From the NCBI GenBank assembly GCA_007258455.2, contig VDFB02187802.1:117183-181182 (forward strand): DNA of 64,000 bases, read 5' to 3'. Positions 48,250-60,373 of this stretch are shown here, in pieces (positions within the stretch are counted from its first letter, which is position 1; every line of letters begins with the position of its first letter). The notes beneath the pieces were generated by a model that had not been told where the DNA came from, searched no databases, and saw nothing but the letters and a program-made list of their open reading frames with translations. The DNA is from Sequoia sempervirens. Its lineage: Eukaryota > Streptophyta > Pinopsida > Cupressales > Cupressaceae. Both the position numbers and the translations under genes were made by a program.

Positions 48250-50230
48250 AAACATTCTTTAGCTGACTTGAGAATTAAAATTCAAGTTTAAAGTGAGATT
48301 TTTGAGCATTCAACCTTTCCAAGAATGGTGGTTCTTTGCTTGTGATCTTTATCTAACTTTTTTTGTTCAAGGTTCTCATTTTGGTTATTCAAATGGTTGT
48401 TAGTTTCAATAGTTGTTTCTTCATCAGGAAGTTCCATGATATGTGGAGATGATGACCAAACAAGTATTTTTCCTAAATGGAGGTGAACATCACTAACCTC
48501 AACCACATAGGTTGGGTATTGGATGGGTTAATTAGTATATGCATGTTGGATAGGCTTATTGTTAGGGTTTAGTATAGGATTAGCAAACAATTGAGGTGCT
48601 CTTGGTTGTGCAGAGGTGGGTATAACTAGATTTGGCATAATGGATGGATATTGTTGTAAGTATTGTTGTGGTTGTAGGTATCTTAAATTTGAGTTTTTTC
48701 ACTATTGGTTTCCTTGTCATTGTTGTGTCCATGAGTTTTGAGAGGATTTCTACTATTGATTATAACTTGGAGATTAATATGGTTGTGTTTGCATCCTCTA
48801 TTGTGGAATGCAACTGGATTAAGAACTTTGACCAAGGTTGACTTGGCATATTATTTTAGGGTGTACTATTCCAATTAGGGAAATTTGAATTGATCCAAGG
48901 AAGGAAGCATTGTAAGACAAAGGGTCTTGAGGCATACCTTGTCTCTGCTACCAGGGTTTGTATTGGATAATGTAAAATACTTGACCTTCTTCATATTCTA
49001 AGGTGAAGAAATCAAGTTTACCATGCCTCTCCTCGGTAATATTAACAATCCTTTTACATTTGCAGTTGGCCTTCTTTTATCGAAAGTATGGACAATATTT
49101 TATTAGAGGAACATCTAATTCTTCTTGTTTTTTCTTGATATGTAAGGTGTCCAATTGGGTTGCAAGATGGCTAATGGTATCTTCTTTCATATTTAACAAG
49201 CGATTACTAAGCTACACCCTAGAGACACCTGTAGCTACTTTAGTGGAAGTCATAACTCTATAACCCCTGATTTTCTTCATGATTGATCATGAATAATTCT
49301 TGCATATTTTGAAGATTTCACCAAAGGATAGTTGAGAGATGTTCCCTAATCTAATCAAGTTCAATGCATCTATACAAACCTCATTCACACCCTTTAGGAA
49401 TATTAACTTGAGTGACTTTGGAAAGAGCGTATTTTGGTGTGACTTTTTTAGGTATAATTAAAATATCTCAATATAATTTTTGAGGGGTTCATCCTCCTTT
49501 TGTGAGATTTAGAATGTCATATATTTTCATATCCCCTCCATGAAATTAATCTTGGTATTTATGCAAGAACTTATCCTTCATGGTTCCATAGTTTTTCACT
49601 ACATTTCTACCCAACCCCATGAACCACTGAAAAGTGGTATCCTTAAGTGTGGTCGGAAAGAGTTTTAGCTTGTGTGCATTGATATTGTAATCATAACTCT
49701 ATCATAAAACATCAAGTTCAAACAAAAATGTATCAAGATCTTTCATGATCAAACCATAGAATTTGGGTAGAGCTAAAGGAGGTATGCTCTCCAGGGTAGC
49801 TGCACGCTCTTGGTTTGCTATTGGAAATTCAAATGTAACTGGCTCAGTAGGGTTTTATACTACTTCATATTTCATTATGTTGATGTCTTATAGTGATTTC
49901 TCTCAAATCTAGGATATATTTTGGTGTGAGAGGTGCTTCTATTTAATTGACTTCTTCAATTAGCTCTTTTGATGGTGTTAGCTATTCAATTACGTCAATG
50001 TCTTTGATTAATTCCTTTTGATTCTAATTTGATGGAAGAAATACTCCTAGAGAATATCTCTACTACTACATACAATGATAATTGAGCTAATGGCATCTTC
50101 CTACACATTGTTAGTAGATAGTTTGAAACTGATTGGAAAATTCTAATACTCATGTTTATTGAAAAGGAAGGAAATTATTTATATTAAGAAAGCAATATGT
50201 AAATAAACCGAAAGCTTAGAAATTTTGAAT
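48250..50230 (-). pseudogene. Gag of the minus-strand gypsy element, degenerate
   Basis: Around 49,690-49,580 on the minus strand a frame reads KLFPTTLKDTTFQWFMGLGR followed by KNYGTMK, matching the retrotransposon gag core (family: LRLFPxTLxGxAxxWFxxLP). The rest of the 2 kb is too decayed for a continuous frame. Gag would form the particle that packages the element RNA. Confidence 0.6.
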
Positions 50231-50237
50231 CTTAGCA

Positions 50238-50260
50238 CCATCCCCGATAATAGTGCCAAA
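50238..50260 (-). other. Primer-binding site of the minus-strand gypsy element
   Basis: On the minus strand TTGGCACTATTATCGGGGAT resembles the TTGGCGCCGTTGCCGGGGA site of Athila/Tat elements, with several substitutions. Confidence 0.65.
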
Positions 50261-50279
50261 AATTTCTAACTCCATTCAT

Positions 50280-51644
50280 GTCCAACAAGTTGATGTAGAA
50301 AAGGTATGCATTTGACTCAATGACCAACAAATCCCTCATCAAGCAACTGACTAAGTGTGTTACATTTAATTTTGTCAACTAGGGAATCATATTTTCTTGG
50401 ATGGTGCTAGCACTGTATGTGTAGTTAAGGATTCTAAGTTGTCCTAGAGGTTGCATACAAAAAATTTAATTGAAAGAAAACTTAAATGGAAACAAACTTA
50501 ATTGAAATCAAGATCTATCTAATAAAATCTAACTATGTAACATTTGTTATAGGTAGATACTCCTATTAGGATAGTGACTAAATGATTAAACTATGTTGTA
50601 ACTATTTGCATGCAACTATTATTAAGTAACTGTTGATAAACAATTGATTGCCACTTATCAAATTAATTCAAATCAAGTAACACAATTTTAACAATCTATT
50701 CTAACATTAATAAATAATCCAAATTATCAAGAGTACTACAGTTAACTCAAGTGGACCTTGCTTGAGTAGTTGCAACCTGATAATATCTTAATCAAATATC
50801 AACTCAAAAAATCATCTAATTGACTAAATCCTCTTTCTTTATTGCATTCTAAAATGATAACTCAAAATTGACAACAAAGTATTAATAATAAGAGTGTTGA
50901 TAGAAAAATATTCTACTACTAGATCTTTAACTCATCCAAGATCTTCTATATACATAGGATCTAAATAGTCTAATTATTCTGGACTCTAAACAACTTATTA
51001 ACAAATGTGAACTCATTTACAAATATAGGGAGATGACTTATTCCTATCCTAAGCAAAATAGGAAACTAATCATGCAAAGGTGCGAGTGCCATAATCTTGT
51101 TATAACTCTACATTATAAAGAAGTTAGTTATAAATGAAAACATGCAGAATAGGCCATAATTCATATTTATGAACCATGATCTATTGTTATCATAAATATC
51201 TTCTTGTCTTTATGTTTATATTAATTTATTATTAATGATAATATTACTAAAAATGAGAATGATTTATAGATAATCCATTTCCACAGTATTCGGCCACTGC
51301 CTCCTTCAACTACGTGTGACTGCACCTTTTCCTATAGACAATCATTCCTTTGGCTATGGTTTGATAGATAACCCTTTTTGTGGGTGGCTAGACCTTTTTT
51401 GCATAAGGGTTACTTTTTCTCGAAAGCATCTTTTCATCATAAATGACTATAATTAACATAAAACACATATTTTATAAACATTCACAAATGCACACAACCA
51501 TTCAACAATGTAATATATACCATCCTTAATGCTTTAATACTTAGGATAAATAAAATTTTTGGGTAATTTCTTGGAAATATCATAAATAACATGAGAAATA
51601 TGAAACTAAAAATAGGAAAATGAGGGTAATTTTTTGACTCATCA
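50280..51644 (-). repeat. 5' LTR of the minus-strand gypsy element (left edge approximate)
   Basis: On the minus strand it starts TGATGAGTCAAAAAATTACC at 51,644 and ends near the primer-binding site at about 50,260-50,280. It is AT-rich with no coding content. The right neighbour at 51,645 is Tat pol sequence, so this element inserted into a Tat element. Confidence 0.6.
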
Positions 51645-52545
51645 ATATTGTAGAAGATTGTATGGATAAAACATTAGGTAAAGCAGAAGCAATAGTAGAA
51701 TATCTTGATATTTTAAATTACATCTTTGAAAGGTTAAGAAAATGTGAGGTTCACCTAAATCCAAATTTTTTTATTAGTACAACATTAGGTAAATTATTGG
51801 GCTTCATTATATCTTGACAAGGAATAGAAGTACATCCCAATAAATAAGAGATATCATAGAAATTATTCCTTCATGACATCTCAAGAACCTATTATAAGAT
51901 CCATCACTTATTGGTCAAAAAATGTCAACCATATTCCCATGTCCTATGCAAAAATGTAAGCTTCCATTGGGACAAATATTACTAATAAACCTTTAAAAAG
52001 GTGATCAATTCAAATAATCCCTTACCAATCTACCAATTTTAGTAGCACCAAAAATAAATAAACCTTTGTTACTATACATATTAGTAACATGACATGCCCA
52101 TTGGATCACTTCTAGCACAACATGATCAATAGAAGTGTGTGCATACCATCTATTATGTAAGATAAACATTATTCAACTATGAAAATGATTACATAACCAT
52201 GGAAAAGGTATGTCTAGTAGTGGTATTTACATCCTAAAAGCTTAGGGACTACATTTTCAATACCAAAACATAACTTATTGCAAAAAATCACCAACTCGAG
52301 TACCTACTTTCAAAAAGAACCCTAATAAGATGAACAACTAAATGAGTCATGTTGCTCAACAAATTTCATATTTATTATGCAATTTAGAAGGAAATAAAAG
52401 GATAATTCCTTGTAGATCAAAGCCCCATTCAAGAATTTCCAACCATTAACTTTAAACTTCATTAATGAATCCATCTTGAAAATAGAAGTCATAAGAATGG
52501 ACACTCTCTTTTGATGCGTCAATTAATCATGGATTAGGGAAAGGT
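51645..52545 (+). pseudogene. Second Tat-like pol fragment, part 1 (RT thumb, RNase H, start of second RNase H)
   Basis: The plus-strand frame reads EDCMDKTLGKAEAIVEYLDI, FERLRKCEVHLNPNFF and GKLLGFIIS then GIEVHPNK, which is the RT segment after the catalytic centre. Decayed RNase H follows (APKINKPLLLYI). The fragment ends near 52,500-52,545 in the start of the second RNase H (ASINHGLGKG). It starts directly at an LTR edge (51,644) and is cut at 52,545 by the copia insertion. Many stops are present. Its domains match the element at 1-1,010. Confidence 0.75.
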
Positions 52546-52549
52546 ATGT
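52546..52549. repeat. Probable target-site duplication ATGT, left
   Basis: ATGT precedes the 5' copia LTR and ATGT follows the 3' LTR at 60,374-60,377. Copia elements normally make 5 bp duplications, so one base may have changed. Confidence 0.6.
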
Positions 52550-54193
52550 TACAAGAATAATGGTTTTGTTATTAATGTCAACAAGAAGTCTACCAACTAG
52601 TATTGTCATTGATGTCAACTATGGGATGAAGATGTTGAGGATATTGAGAAAGTTGTGAAAAAGATGAAAATAGGTTGTGCATGTGTAGTTGAGACCTTGA
52701 GGAAGTTTTGTGAGTACATAGAGCTATTCTTTTTGTTGCAGAGTCTGAGGGTGAGTTGGAATGGAGTAATGAGTTGAGATGATGTCTTTGGTACTTGGTT
52801 TCCAAGTGCTTTTGAGAAAATTTAATAAACAAAGTAAACTATGTTGTGCAAACGTTCATAGTATGCTCTCTTATTGTGATCTACATTCTTTCTATGTTGA
52901 TTCTATGCCTATGCATATTTTACAGATTAATCAAGGTTTTCAGAGGTTGCTATATTTATAATTTGGGTTTTTGGATCATTATACAGTGTGAGATATTTTC
53001 ACCAGTGTGTGAACCAGTTGTTCAGTAATGTTTATGTGGCTTGGGAGAAATGTATTTGCTCCACTTTTCTTCATTGTTGGGTTTCGGGTTGTGCAAATTT
53101 GGGAAGTTTCTTATAATAATTTTATCTTTTTGTATTCAAGTTTGTACTTGATTTGGTGTAGTACAGAGTGAGTTTCATTTATCAGTATGCAAAAAAGGGT
53201 TAGTAGTTGGCCTGAGTTAAAGTATTTGTTGATGTAAGCTTGAATGAAGTGTTTGATGAATCTTAAGTAGTTCAAGGATTATTCTAGATTGAGTTCAAGA
53301 GAATTATGTTGTCCGAAACTTTCAACTTTTTGAATTGGTTTAAGGAGGCGTGTACTTAATGATTATGGTGTTTGCACAGGTGTTGGCCAACCTTGTGTTT
53401 AACACTACATGTGAAGCTTATGGAAGCATGTTGAAGTGTGTTGGGATCTATTTGGGTCCTAACTAAGGATTCATGTAGGTCACCTTTCATTCCCTTCCAC
53501 CACATGAATTTTTAGGAGCCGACCTATTTTGAATTTTTATGTAAATTATAGCGACTATTGGCCAATATTGGAGAAATTTTTTAAGGTAGAGCTTGAAATA
53601 AATATGTATGGTGTTGATGTGATATGGTGAACAAAAGAGTAAGAAGTAAGATATATGCAAGATTGATGTGAGTAATGTGTGTGATTTAAAATTGAGCAGA
53701 GTAGTGTGAACTTCATGTTAGGGTTCTTGAAGGCAGTGAGCTAAAGGCATCCAAAATCTTTCATGTCAAACTCCAAAAGTTTGTGAGCAATTGTGGTGGA
53801 CTCCTTGTTGCATTGAGAAGTATTCTCTGTGTAACATTATTCTTCTACCCTCTTGTATTCTTTCTATGGAAGTGAGCCCTAGCTATGAGCCTTTTTGGAT
53901 AGTGTGTCTTATTTTGGCAGTGATCCCCTTTGTACCAATTTTGCTATTACTTATATTGTGAGCTAATCCTCACTGTGGTTTTTTTCTCATTGGGTTTTCC
54001 ATGTAAATATGGTGTTCTCTTGTGTATGGTATTGTGATTTCAGTTTTTGTTATCTACATTTCATGTTTAATCAAACTAACAGAATAAGGTTTTAATGAAT
54101 GCTTGTGGATCTTATTACTATTGACGGTTTTGAAGGTTTAATTTGCTACAACCGAATCACCCCCCACCCGTAGTTGTCTTGTTCATTTCAACA
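52550..54193 (+). repeat. 5' LTR of the copia element
   Basis: It aligns from TACAAGAATAATGG with the 3' LTR start TGCAAGAATAATGG, so the terminal TG has become TA. It ends TTCATTTCAACA immediately before the primer-binding site. Confidence 0.88.
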
Positions 54194-54195
54194 AT

Positions 54196-54207
54196 TGGTA
54201 TCAGAGC
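54196..54207 (+). other. Primer-binding site of the copia element (tRNA-iMet type)
   Basis: TGGTATCAGAGC, two bases after the LTR end. Confidence 0.92.
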
Positions 54208-54251
54208 AAGGTTCTTTGAAGAAGAACTTAACCGCTTGAGGTAGATCCAAG

Positions 54252-55310
54252 ATGGCAAAAAAGATTCTTTTGGAATATCCTAGATTTGATGGCTCAGATT
54301 ATACTTTCTAGAAGACAAAGATGGAAGGATATTTGTCTACTCAGTGATATGATATTGAGAAGGCTTATCAGAATACATATACTCCACCTTCGAATGGTCT
54401 GAGTACAAGTGCAAAAATTGAGGCACATGAGATCAATGCTAAGGCAAGGTACATTATTGTGAATAGTCTTTCAAATACTGAATTATTTAAAGTTATGAGT
54501 TTAAAAACTGCTAAATAAGTTTGGGATAAGTTACAGAGAATTTATGAAAGAGATCCAAAGGTCAAACAAGCAAAGTTGTAGAACTTGAAGGCACGGTTTG
54601 AAATGATGCATATGTCTGAAGATGAAATAATTAAAGGCTACATACAGAGAGTTGATGAGTTGGTAATGCTATGAGAGGTCTTGGTGCAATAGTTAAAGAA
54701 TCTAAAGTGGTGAAGAAAGTTATCATATCTCTTCCAAATTGTTACAGTGAAAAGGTATTTGCTATTGAGGAAACTATTGATTTTGACAATTATTCCAAAA
54801 ATCAGTTGATTGGTACTCCGACTGCATTTGAAATGAGAAAATAGAAGAAAGGTACAAAATTAGAGACTGCTTTCAAGACTGTTAAATCAAAGAAGGTTGA
54901 AGATTCAGGTGAAGATGATCTTGAAGATTTAGAAGCTAACTTTGTGAGGAGGATGAAAAAGGGCACCGGTAAGTACAAAGGTAAATTACCTTTCAAATGT
55001 TTTAGTTGTGGGGAGATAGGTCACTATGCTTCTATATGTCCAAAAAGAACTTTAAATAATAGGAATAAGGAAAATAAAGGAAAGATGATTAAAAAGGCTT
55101 ACTATGTGAGAGAAAATGTTGGTATTTCTGACAATGAATCTAATTATGGAAATTTTGATGATGATGAATGTCTATTTTTGGCTATAAAAGAAGAATCTGG
55201 TTCTGCTAATCTTGAAAGTTGTGTGAAGGAAAGCATTTTAGAGATGAAGGATAAGGTTGAAGGTACTTTGGTATCTACTTTTCATGTAAAAGATGATAAA
55301 ATTGTTGGGT
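54252..55310 (+). pseudogene. Copia gag with CCHC zinc knuckle
   Basis: It starts ATGGCAAAAAAGATT, shortly after the primer-binding site. Early residues (YPRFDGSDYTF, then a stop in place of Trp, KTKMEGYLST) match the copia gag N-terminus. The middle has KARYIIVNSLSNTELFKVMS and WDKLQRIYE. A knuckle CFSCGEIGHYASIC at about 54,998-55,040 has the C-x2-C-x4-H-x4-C spacing. Stops at several Trp/Gln/Lys positions disable it. An open frame resumes from 54,944 to 55,339. The product would be the nucleocapsid protein that binds element RNA. Confidence 0.85.
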
Positions 55311-56700
55311 TGTTGACAGTGGATGCTCTAATCATATGACTGGACATAAAAGTAAATTTGTTAAACTTGAAAAGTATGATGGAGGATTAGTCAAATTTGG
55401 AGATGATTCAGGAGCTAAGATTTGTGGAATAGGTTCAATCAGTTCTGATGGCAAGCATAATACTAAAAATGTTTACTATGTTAAGGGATTAAGACATAAT
55501 CTCTTGAGTGTCAAACAAATGTGTAGCAAAGGGTATAATCTTGTGTTTAAGGATGAAACATGTGAGATCTTAAAAGGGTCTGAAACTATGATTGTTGTTG
55601 GTAAGAGAACAAATGGAAACATCTATCATCTTAAGGGTGTTGATGGTCATTGCTTTATGTCTCAGATTAATGATAGTTGGTTATGGCACCAGAGGATGTG
55701 TCACATGAATTTTGATAATTTGGCAAGAATTAGTTCAGTTCATGCAGTGAGAGATTTACCTAGAATCACAAAACCTATTAATGTTGTTTGTGAGAGTTGT
55801 CAATTTGGAAAAAAAATGAGTAGCTTTAAGGGAAAGGAACAATTTGCTACCAAACTACTAGAATTAGTGCATACAAATCTTTGTGGTCCTAGAAGGGTGA
55901 GAAGTCTACAAGGTGATAGGTACTTTATGCTTTTTATTGATGATTATTCTAGAATGACATGGGTTACTTTTCTTAGAGAAAAATTTGATGCATTAGATAA
56001 ATTCAAGGCATTTAAGGCTATGGTTGAGAATGAAATGGATTTGAAAATAAAATGCTTGAGGTATGACAGAGGTGGTGAATTCACCTCCAGTGAGCTTAAC
56101 ATGTTTTGTGAAGTTCATGGAATAAAGAGGCACATGTCTGCCCCTAGAACTCCTCAGCAAAATGGAGTTGTTGAAAGGAAAAGCAGAACTATTCAAGAAG
56201 CTGCAAGGACTATGATGAAAGAGGAAAATATACCACAAGTATACTAGAGAGAAGCTATTCATATTGATTTTTACACACTTAACAGAGTTCAAGCTAAAGC
56301 TAATAGCATAAAGACTCCTTATGAGCTATGGTATGGAAGGATTCCTATTGTGAAGTACTTTAAAGTGTTTTGAAGCAAATGTTACATCAAAAGAGAAGAA
56401 GAAAACTTAGGAAAGCTTGATGCAAGGTTTGATGAAGGTATCTTCCTTGGATATTTTATTAGAATAAAAGCTTACAGATGTTACAACAAAAGGCTGAGAA
56501 AGATAGTTGAAAGTGAAAATGTTAAAGTTGACAAAAACTTGCAGAATTCTATTGCAATAGATGGATATGTGTCAAATGAACCTGATTGCAGAGAAGTAGA
56601 AGAAAAATATGATGAACAAGAAGTGTGGAATGAAGAGTAAGGAGTTCCGGAGAAGACCCCTAAAACCCCTAATTATGTGCAAAAGAATCATTCCAAAGAT
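55311..56700 (+). pseudogene. Copia protease and integrase
   Basis: Protease starts with the active-site DSGCSNHMTGH at about 55,316-55,350, in a different frame from the preceding gag, so a frameshift lies just before it. Integrase follows: HQRMCHMNFDNLAR and CESCQFGKK supply the HHCC zinc site. LLELVHTNLCGP has N where the family has the first catalytic D (HxDLCGP). MLFIDDYSRMTWV and YDRGGEFTS hold the second D, and the NGVVERKSRTIQE segment the catalytic E. The long frame is open 55,336-56,247 and stops at a TAG where Trp is usual. A decayed tail continues to about 56,640. Confidence 0.88.
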
Positions 56701-56829
56701 CAAATCATTGGAGATAAGAGGAAAGGTGTATTGACAAGAAGCAAAGTTGTTGAAGTTGAGGTAAATTTGTGTTTACTTTCTAAAGTTGAACCTAAATCAG
56801 TAAGTGAAGCATGTAAGGATGAACATTAG

Positions 56830-57720
56830 ATGAAGGAAATGGAAGACCTTGTACATATAGAGAAAAAGTAGACTTGGGAATTGGTCCCTAGACCAAAAAA
56901 CAAAAACATAATTGGAACTAAATGGGTATTTAGGAACAAGTTGAATGAGAATGGAGAAGTATTAAGAAACAAGGCAAGACTTGTGTGTAAGGGTTACTCA
57001 CAAGTAGAAGATATATATTTTGAGGAGACTTTTTCTCCTGTGACTAGGATGGAAGCTATCAAAATGTTTTTGGAATTTGCAACACATAAAGATTTTAAGA
57101 TCTATCAGATGGATGTGAAGTTTTCTTTTCTAAATGGAGAATTGGAAGAGGAAGTTTACATGGAACAACCTAAAGTATATCAATTGTTAGATCAACTAGA
57201 CATGGTATGTAAGTTGAAGAAGGCACCATATGGTTTGAAGCAAGCTCCCAGAGCTTGGTATGCATGATTGGACAAGTACTTGATATAGCAAGGATTCAAT
57301 AGGGGCTCCGCATATAGTAATCTTTACTTTAAAATTGAGGAAGACAAAATCTGGATAGTAGTTGTATATTTGGATGATATTATCTTTGGTGGAAATAAGG
57401 ACATGTGTAGGAAGTTTGCAGAAGAAATATAGAAAGAGTTTGAGATGTTGATGTTTGGGGAGATGAATTTCTTTCTTAGGCTATAGATCAATCAAACAGA
57501 TAAAGGAATTTTCATTTCACAGTCTAAGTATGTCAAAGAGATGTTGAAGAAGTTTGGAATGGATGACTCCAAACTGGTATGTACAACTATGGTGACTGGT
57601 TGTAAATTGAGCAAAGATGATGATTCACCTAAGGCTGATTAGAGCAAGTATAGATCTATGATTGGTGGACTGCTATATTTGACTGCTACTAGACCAAATA
57701 TCATGCATGCAGTTTGTCTT
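56830..57720 (+). pseudogene. Copia reverse transcriptase
   Basis: It begins near [19 protein letters not shown], then [11 protein letters not shown] and [17 protein letters not shown], then [20 protein letters not shown]. The family has MDVKTAFLNG here, so a residue is altered (KFSFL). [15 protein letters not shown] follows. The polymerase site YLDDIIFGG is at about 57,367-57,393 and is intact. The frame carries stops at about 57,265, 57,430, 57,484 and 57,640. The enzyme would copy element RNA into DNA. Confidence 0.9.
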
Positions 57721-58320
57721 GTGGCTAGATTTTAAGAAGATCCAAAGGAAACACATGTTGCAGCTATGAAGAGAATATTCAGATATCTAAGAGGCACACC
57801 AAATTATGGCTTGTGGTATCCTAAGGATACTAATTTCACATTAAATTCTTATACAAATGCAGATTGGGTTGGTTGTGTTGATGACAGGAAAAGTACAAGT
57901 GGTGGTGCATTCTTTCTTGGATGTAGATTGGTGTCATGGTTAAGTAATAAATAGGATTTTGTTTCTTTATCCACTACAGAGGCTAAGTATATTACAATAG
58001 CATCATGTTGTACACAAGTATTATGGATGAGACAAACATTGAAGGATATCAAAGTTGTATATGATGAACCTATATCTATCTTCTGTGATAACACAAGTGC
58101 AATTAACATTTCAAAGAATCTAGTGATGCATTCAAGGACAAAGCATATATATATTAGGTATCACTTTTTGAGAGAAAAGGTTATGGAGAATGAAGTAAAG
58201 CTTGAGTATATTCCTACAAAGGATCACATTGCTGATATATTTACTAAGGCTCTTCCTAAGGATACTTTTGAGTGTCTTCGGGAGAAGTTGGGGGTTATTG
58301 CCCCTCCTTTCTTGAACTAG
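57721..58320 (+). pseudogene. Copia RNase H and C-terminus
   Basis: MKRIFRYLRGTPNYGLWY and TNADWVGCVDDRKSTSGGAF mark the start of RNase H. SWLSNK is followed by a stop where Gln is expected. SLSTTEAKYI and FCDNTSAINISKN contain further active-site acidic residues. The protein ends with HIADIFTKALPKDTFECLRE and a stop at 58,318, the usual copia C-terminus. Confidence 0.9.
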
Positions 58321-58734
58321 GTGCATATGGAGATGCATTAGTCCAGTGGATCTCTGGATCTATCTCTTTTCTGGACTGATGTTGGTGGCTACCTCTTAGG
58401 GGGAGTAGGTAGTGTCATGTGTTGTCATTGTGTTGTTGATTTGGTTGGGTATACTCCTAAGGGGGAGTATTCAGAGTAGGTGTTTTTTGGTTCAGTATCA
58501 AAGAGGGAGTACAATGCAAAACATTTTATCCTTTTGCATTGATGTCAAAGGGGGAGAGAGAATAATGTGGAAAAGAGAGAAAGTTGTTGTTATAAACAAA
58601 GAGACTCCTGTAAGGGGGAGAGGTTTCAGGAATGTTGTGTAGGCTATCTAATTTGAAAAAAAAGAAAAGGGAGAGAGTGTTCAGAGTTGTGTGGTCTTTG
58701 GTTGCTTTTCACATCTTATGTTGTCATCAATGAC

Positions 58735-58749
58735 AAAGGGGGAGATTTT
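58735..58749 (+). other. Polypurine tract of the copia element
   Basis: AAAGGGGGAGATTTT directly before the 3' LTR. Further GGGGGAG runs at 58,398, 58,450, 58,550 and 58,612 lie in the untranslated part upstream. Confidence 0.8.
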
Positions 58750-60373
58750 TGCAAGAATAATGGTGTTTTCATTGATGTCAATAGGAAGTCTACTAATTAA
58801 TGTTGTCATTGATGTCAACTATGGGATGAAGATGTTGAGGATATTGAGAAAGTTGTGAAAAAGAGGAAAATAGGTTGTGCATGTGTAGTTGAGGCCTTAA
58901 GGAAGTGTTGTGAGTACATGGAACTATTCTTTTTATTTTTGAGTCTAAGGGTGATTTGGAATGAAGTAATGTGTCGATATGATGTCTCTGGTACTTGGCT
59001 TCCAAGTGCTTTTGAGAAAATTTAATAAACAAAGTAAACTGTGTTGTGCAAATCTTCATAGTGTGTTCTGATATTATGCTTCGCATTCTTTTTGTGTTGA
59101 TTCTATGTCTGTGTGGATTTTATAGATTAATCAAGATTGTCAGAGGTTGTTGTATTCAGAATTTAGGTTTTTGGATCATTGTATAGTGCGAGATATTTTC
59201 ACCAGTGTGTGAACCAGTTGTTCAGTAATGTTTTATATGGCTTGAGAGAAATGTATTTGCTTTGTGTTTCTCTACTGTTAGGTTTCAGGTTGTTCAAATT
59301 TGGGAAATTGCTTATAATAATTTTATCTTTATGTATTCAAGTTTGTACTTGATTTGGTGCAATACATAGTGAGTTTCATTTATCAGTATGCAAATAAGGG
59401 TTACCAATTGTCCTAAGTTGAAGTATTTGTTGACGCGAGCTTGGATGAAGTGTTTGATGATCTTAAGTAGTTCATGGATTATTCTGGATTGAGTTCAAGA
59501 GAATTATGTTTTCTAGAAATTTCAGCTTTTTGGATTGGTTTAAGGAAGCTTGTACTTAATGATTATGGTGTTTGCATGGGTGTTAGTTGACCTTGTGTTT
59601 AACACTACATGTGAAGCTTGTGGAAGCATATTGAAGTGTGTTGGGATTTATTTGGGTCCTAACTAAGGATTCATGTAGGTTTCCTTTTATTCCCTTCCAT
59701 AATGAGAATGTTTAGGTGTTGACCTATTTTGAATTTGTATGTATAACGGCTAGTGGCCAACATTGGAGAAAGCTTTTGAGGTAGAGCTTGATATAAATAT
59801 GTATGGTGTTGATGTGAGTTGGTAAACGAAAGAGTGAGAAGAAAGATAGATGCAAGATTGATGTGAGTAATGTTTGTGATGTGAAATTAAGCAAAGCAGT
59901 GTGAACTTCATGTTAGGGTTCTTGAAGGTAGTGAGCTAAAGGCATCTGAAATCTTTCATATGAGACTACAAAAGTGTGTAAGCAATTGTGGTGGAATCCT
60001 TGTTGCATTGAGAAGTGTTCTTTGTGTAACATTATTCTTCTATCTTCTTGTATTCTTTATGTGGCTGTGAGCCTTTTGGACAATGTGTTCTATTTTTGCA
60101 GTGAACCCCTTTGTACCAGTTTTTCTACTACTTATATTATGAGCTAATCCTCATCATGGTTTTTCCCTCATTGGGTTTTCCACATAAATCTAGTGTTATC
60201 TTGTGTATGATGTTGTGATTTCAGTTTATGTTATATGCATTTCATGTTTAATCAAACTAACAGAATAAGAGATTCATGAATGCTTGTGGATCTAATTGTT
60301 GTTGAGGGTTTTGAAGGTTTAATTTGCTACAACTGATTCACCCCCACTCTCAGGCTCCTTGTTCATTTCAACA
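58750..60373 (+). repeat. 3' LTR of the copia element
   Basis: It starts TGCAAGAATAATGG after a polypurine tract and ends TTCATTTCAACA. It is collinear with the 5' LTR (52,550-54,193) with frequent base changes and a few small indels. Confidence 0.9.

Larger units (their letters stand above)
47039..51644 (-). mobile_element. 5' portion of a minus-strand Athila/Tat-like gypsy element (LTR, PBS, gag, protease, RT start)
   Basis: Reading leftward from 51,644 there are an LTR beginning TGATGAGTCAAAAAA, a TTTGGCACTATTATCGGGGA primer-binding site, gag, protease and the first residues of RT. The element is cut at 47,039 within RT. Its missing right-to-left continuation (RT thumb, RNase H, integrase) could be the minus-strand remnant at 30,150-31,905, but that is inference. 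Confidence 0.75.
52550..60373 (+). mobile_element. Ty1/copia retrotransposon, near-complete but disabled, nested in Tat fragment
   Basis: Two LTRs (1,644 and 1,624 bp) flank an internal region with a primer-binding site, gag with a zinc knuckle, protease, integrase, RT and RNase H in the copia order (integrase before RT), followed by AGGGGGAGAT-type purine tracts. The frame is broken by about ten stops and at least one frameshift at the gag/protease border. The LTRs have visible substitutions and small indels relative to each other, so the insertion is not recent. It interrupts the second RNase H of a Tat-like element. Confidence 0.92.

Noticed and set aside
54196..54207. TGGTATCAGAGC as part of a tRNA gene (also at 40,215)
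   Set aside because: Both occurrences directly follow LTR ends and lack any cloverleaf context; they are primer-binding sites.
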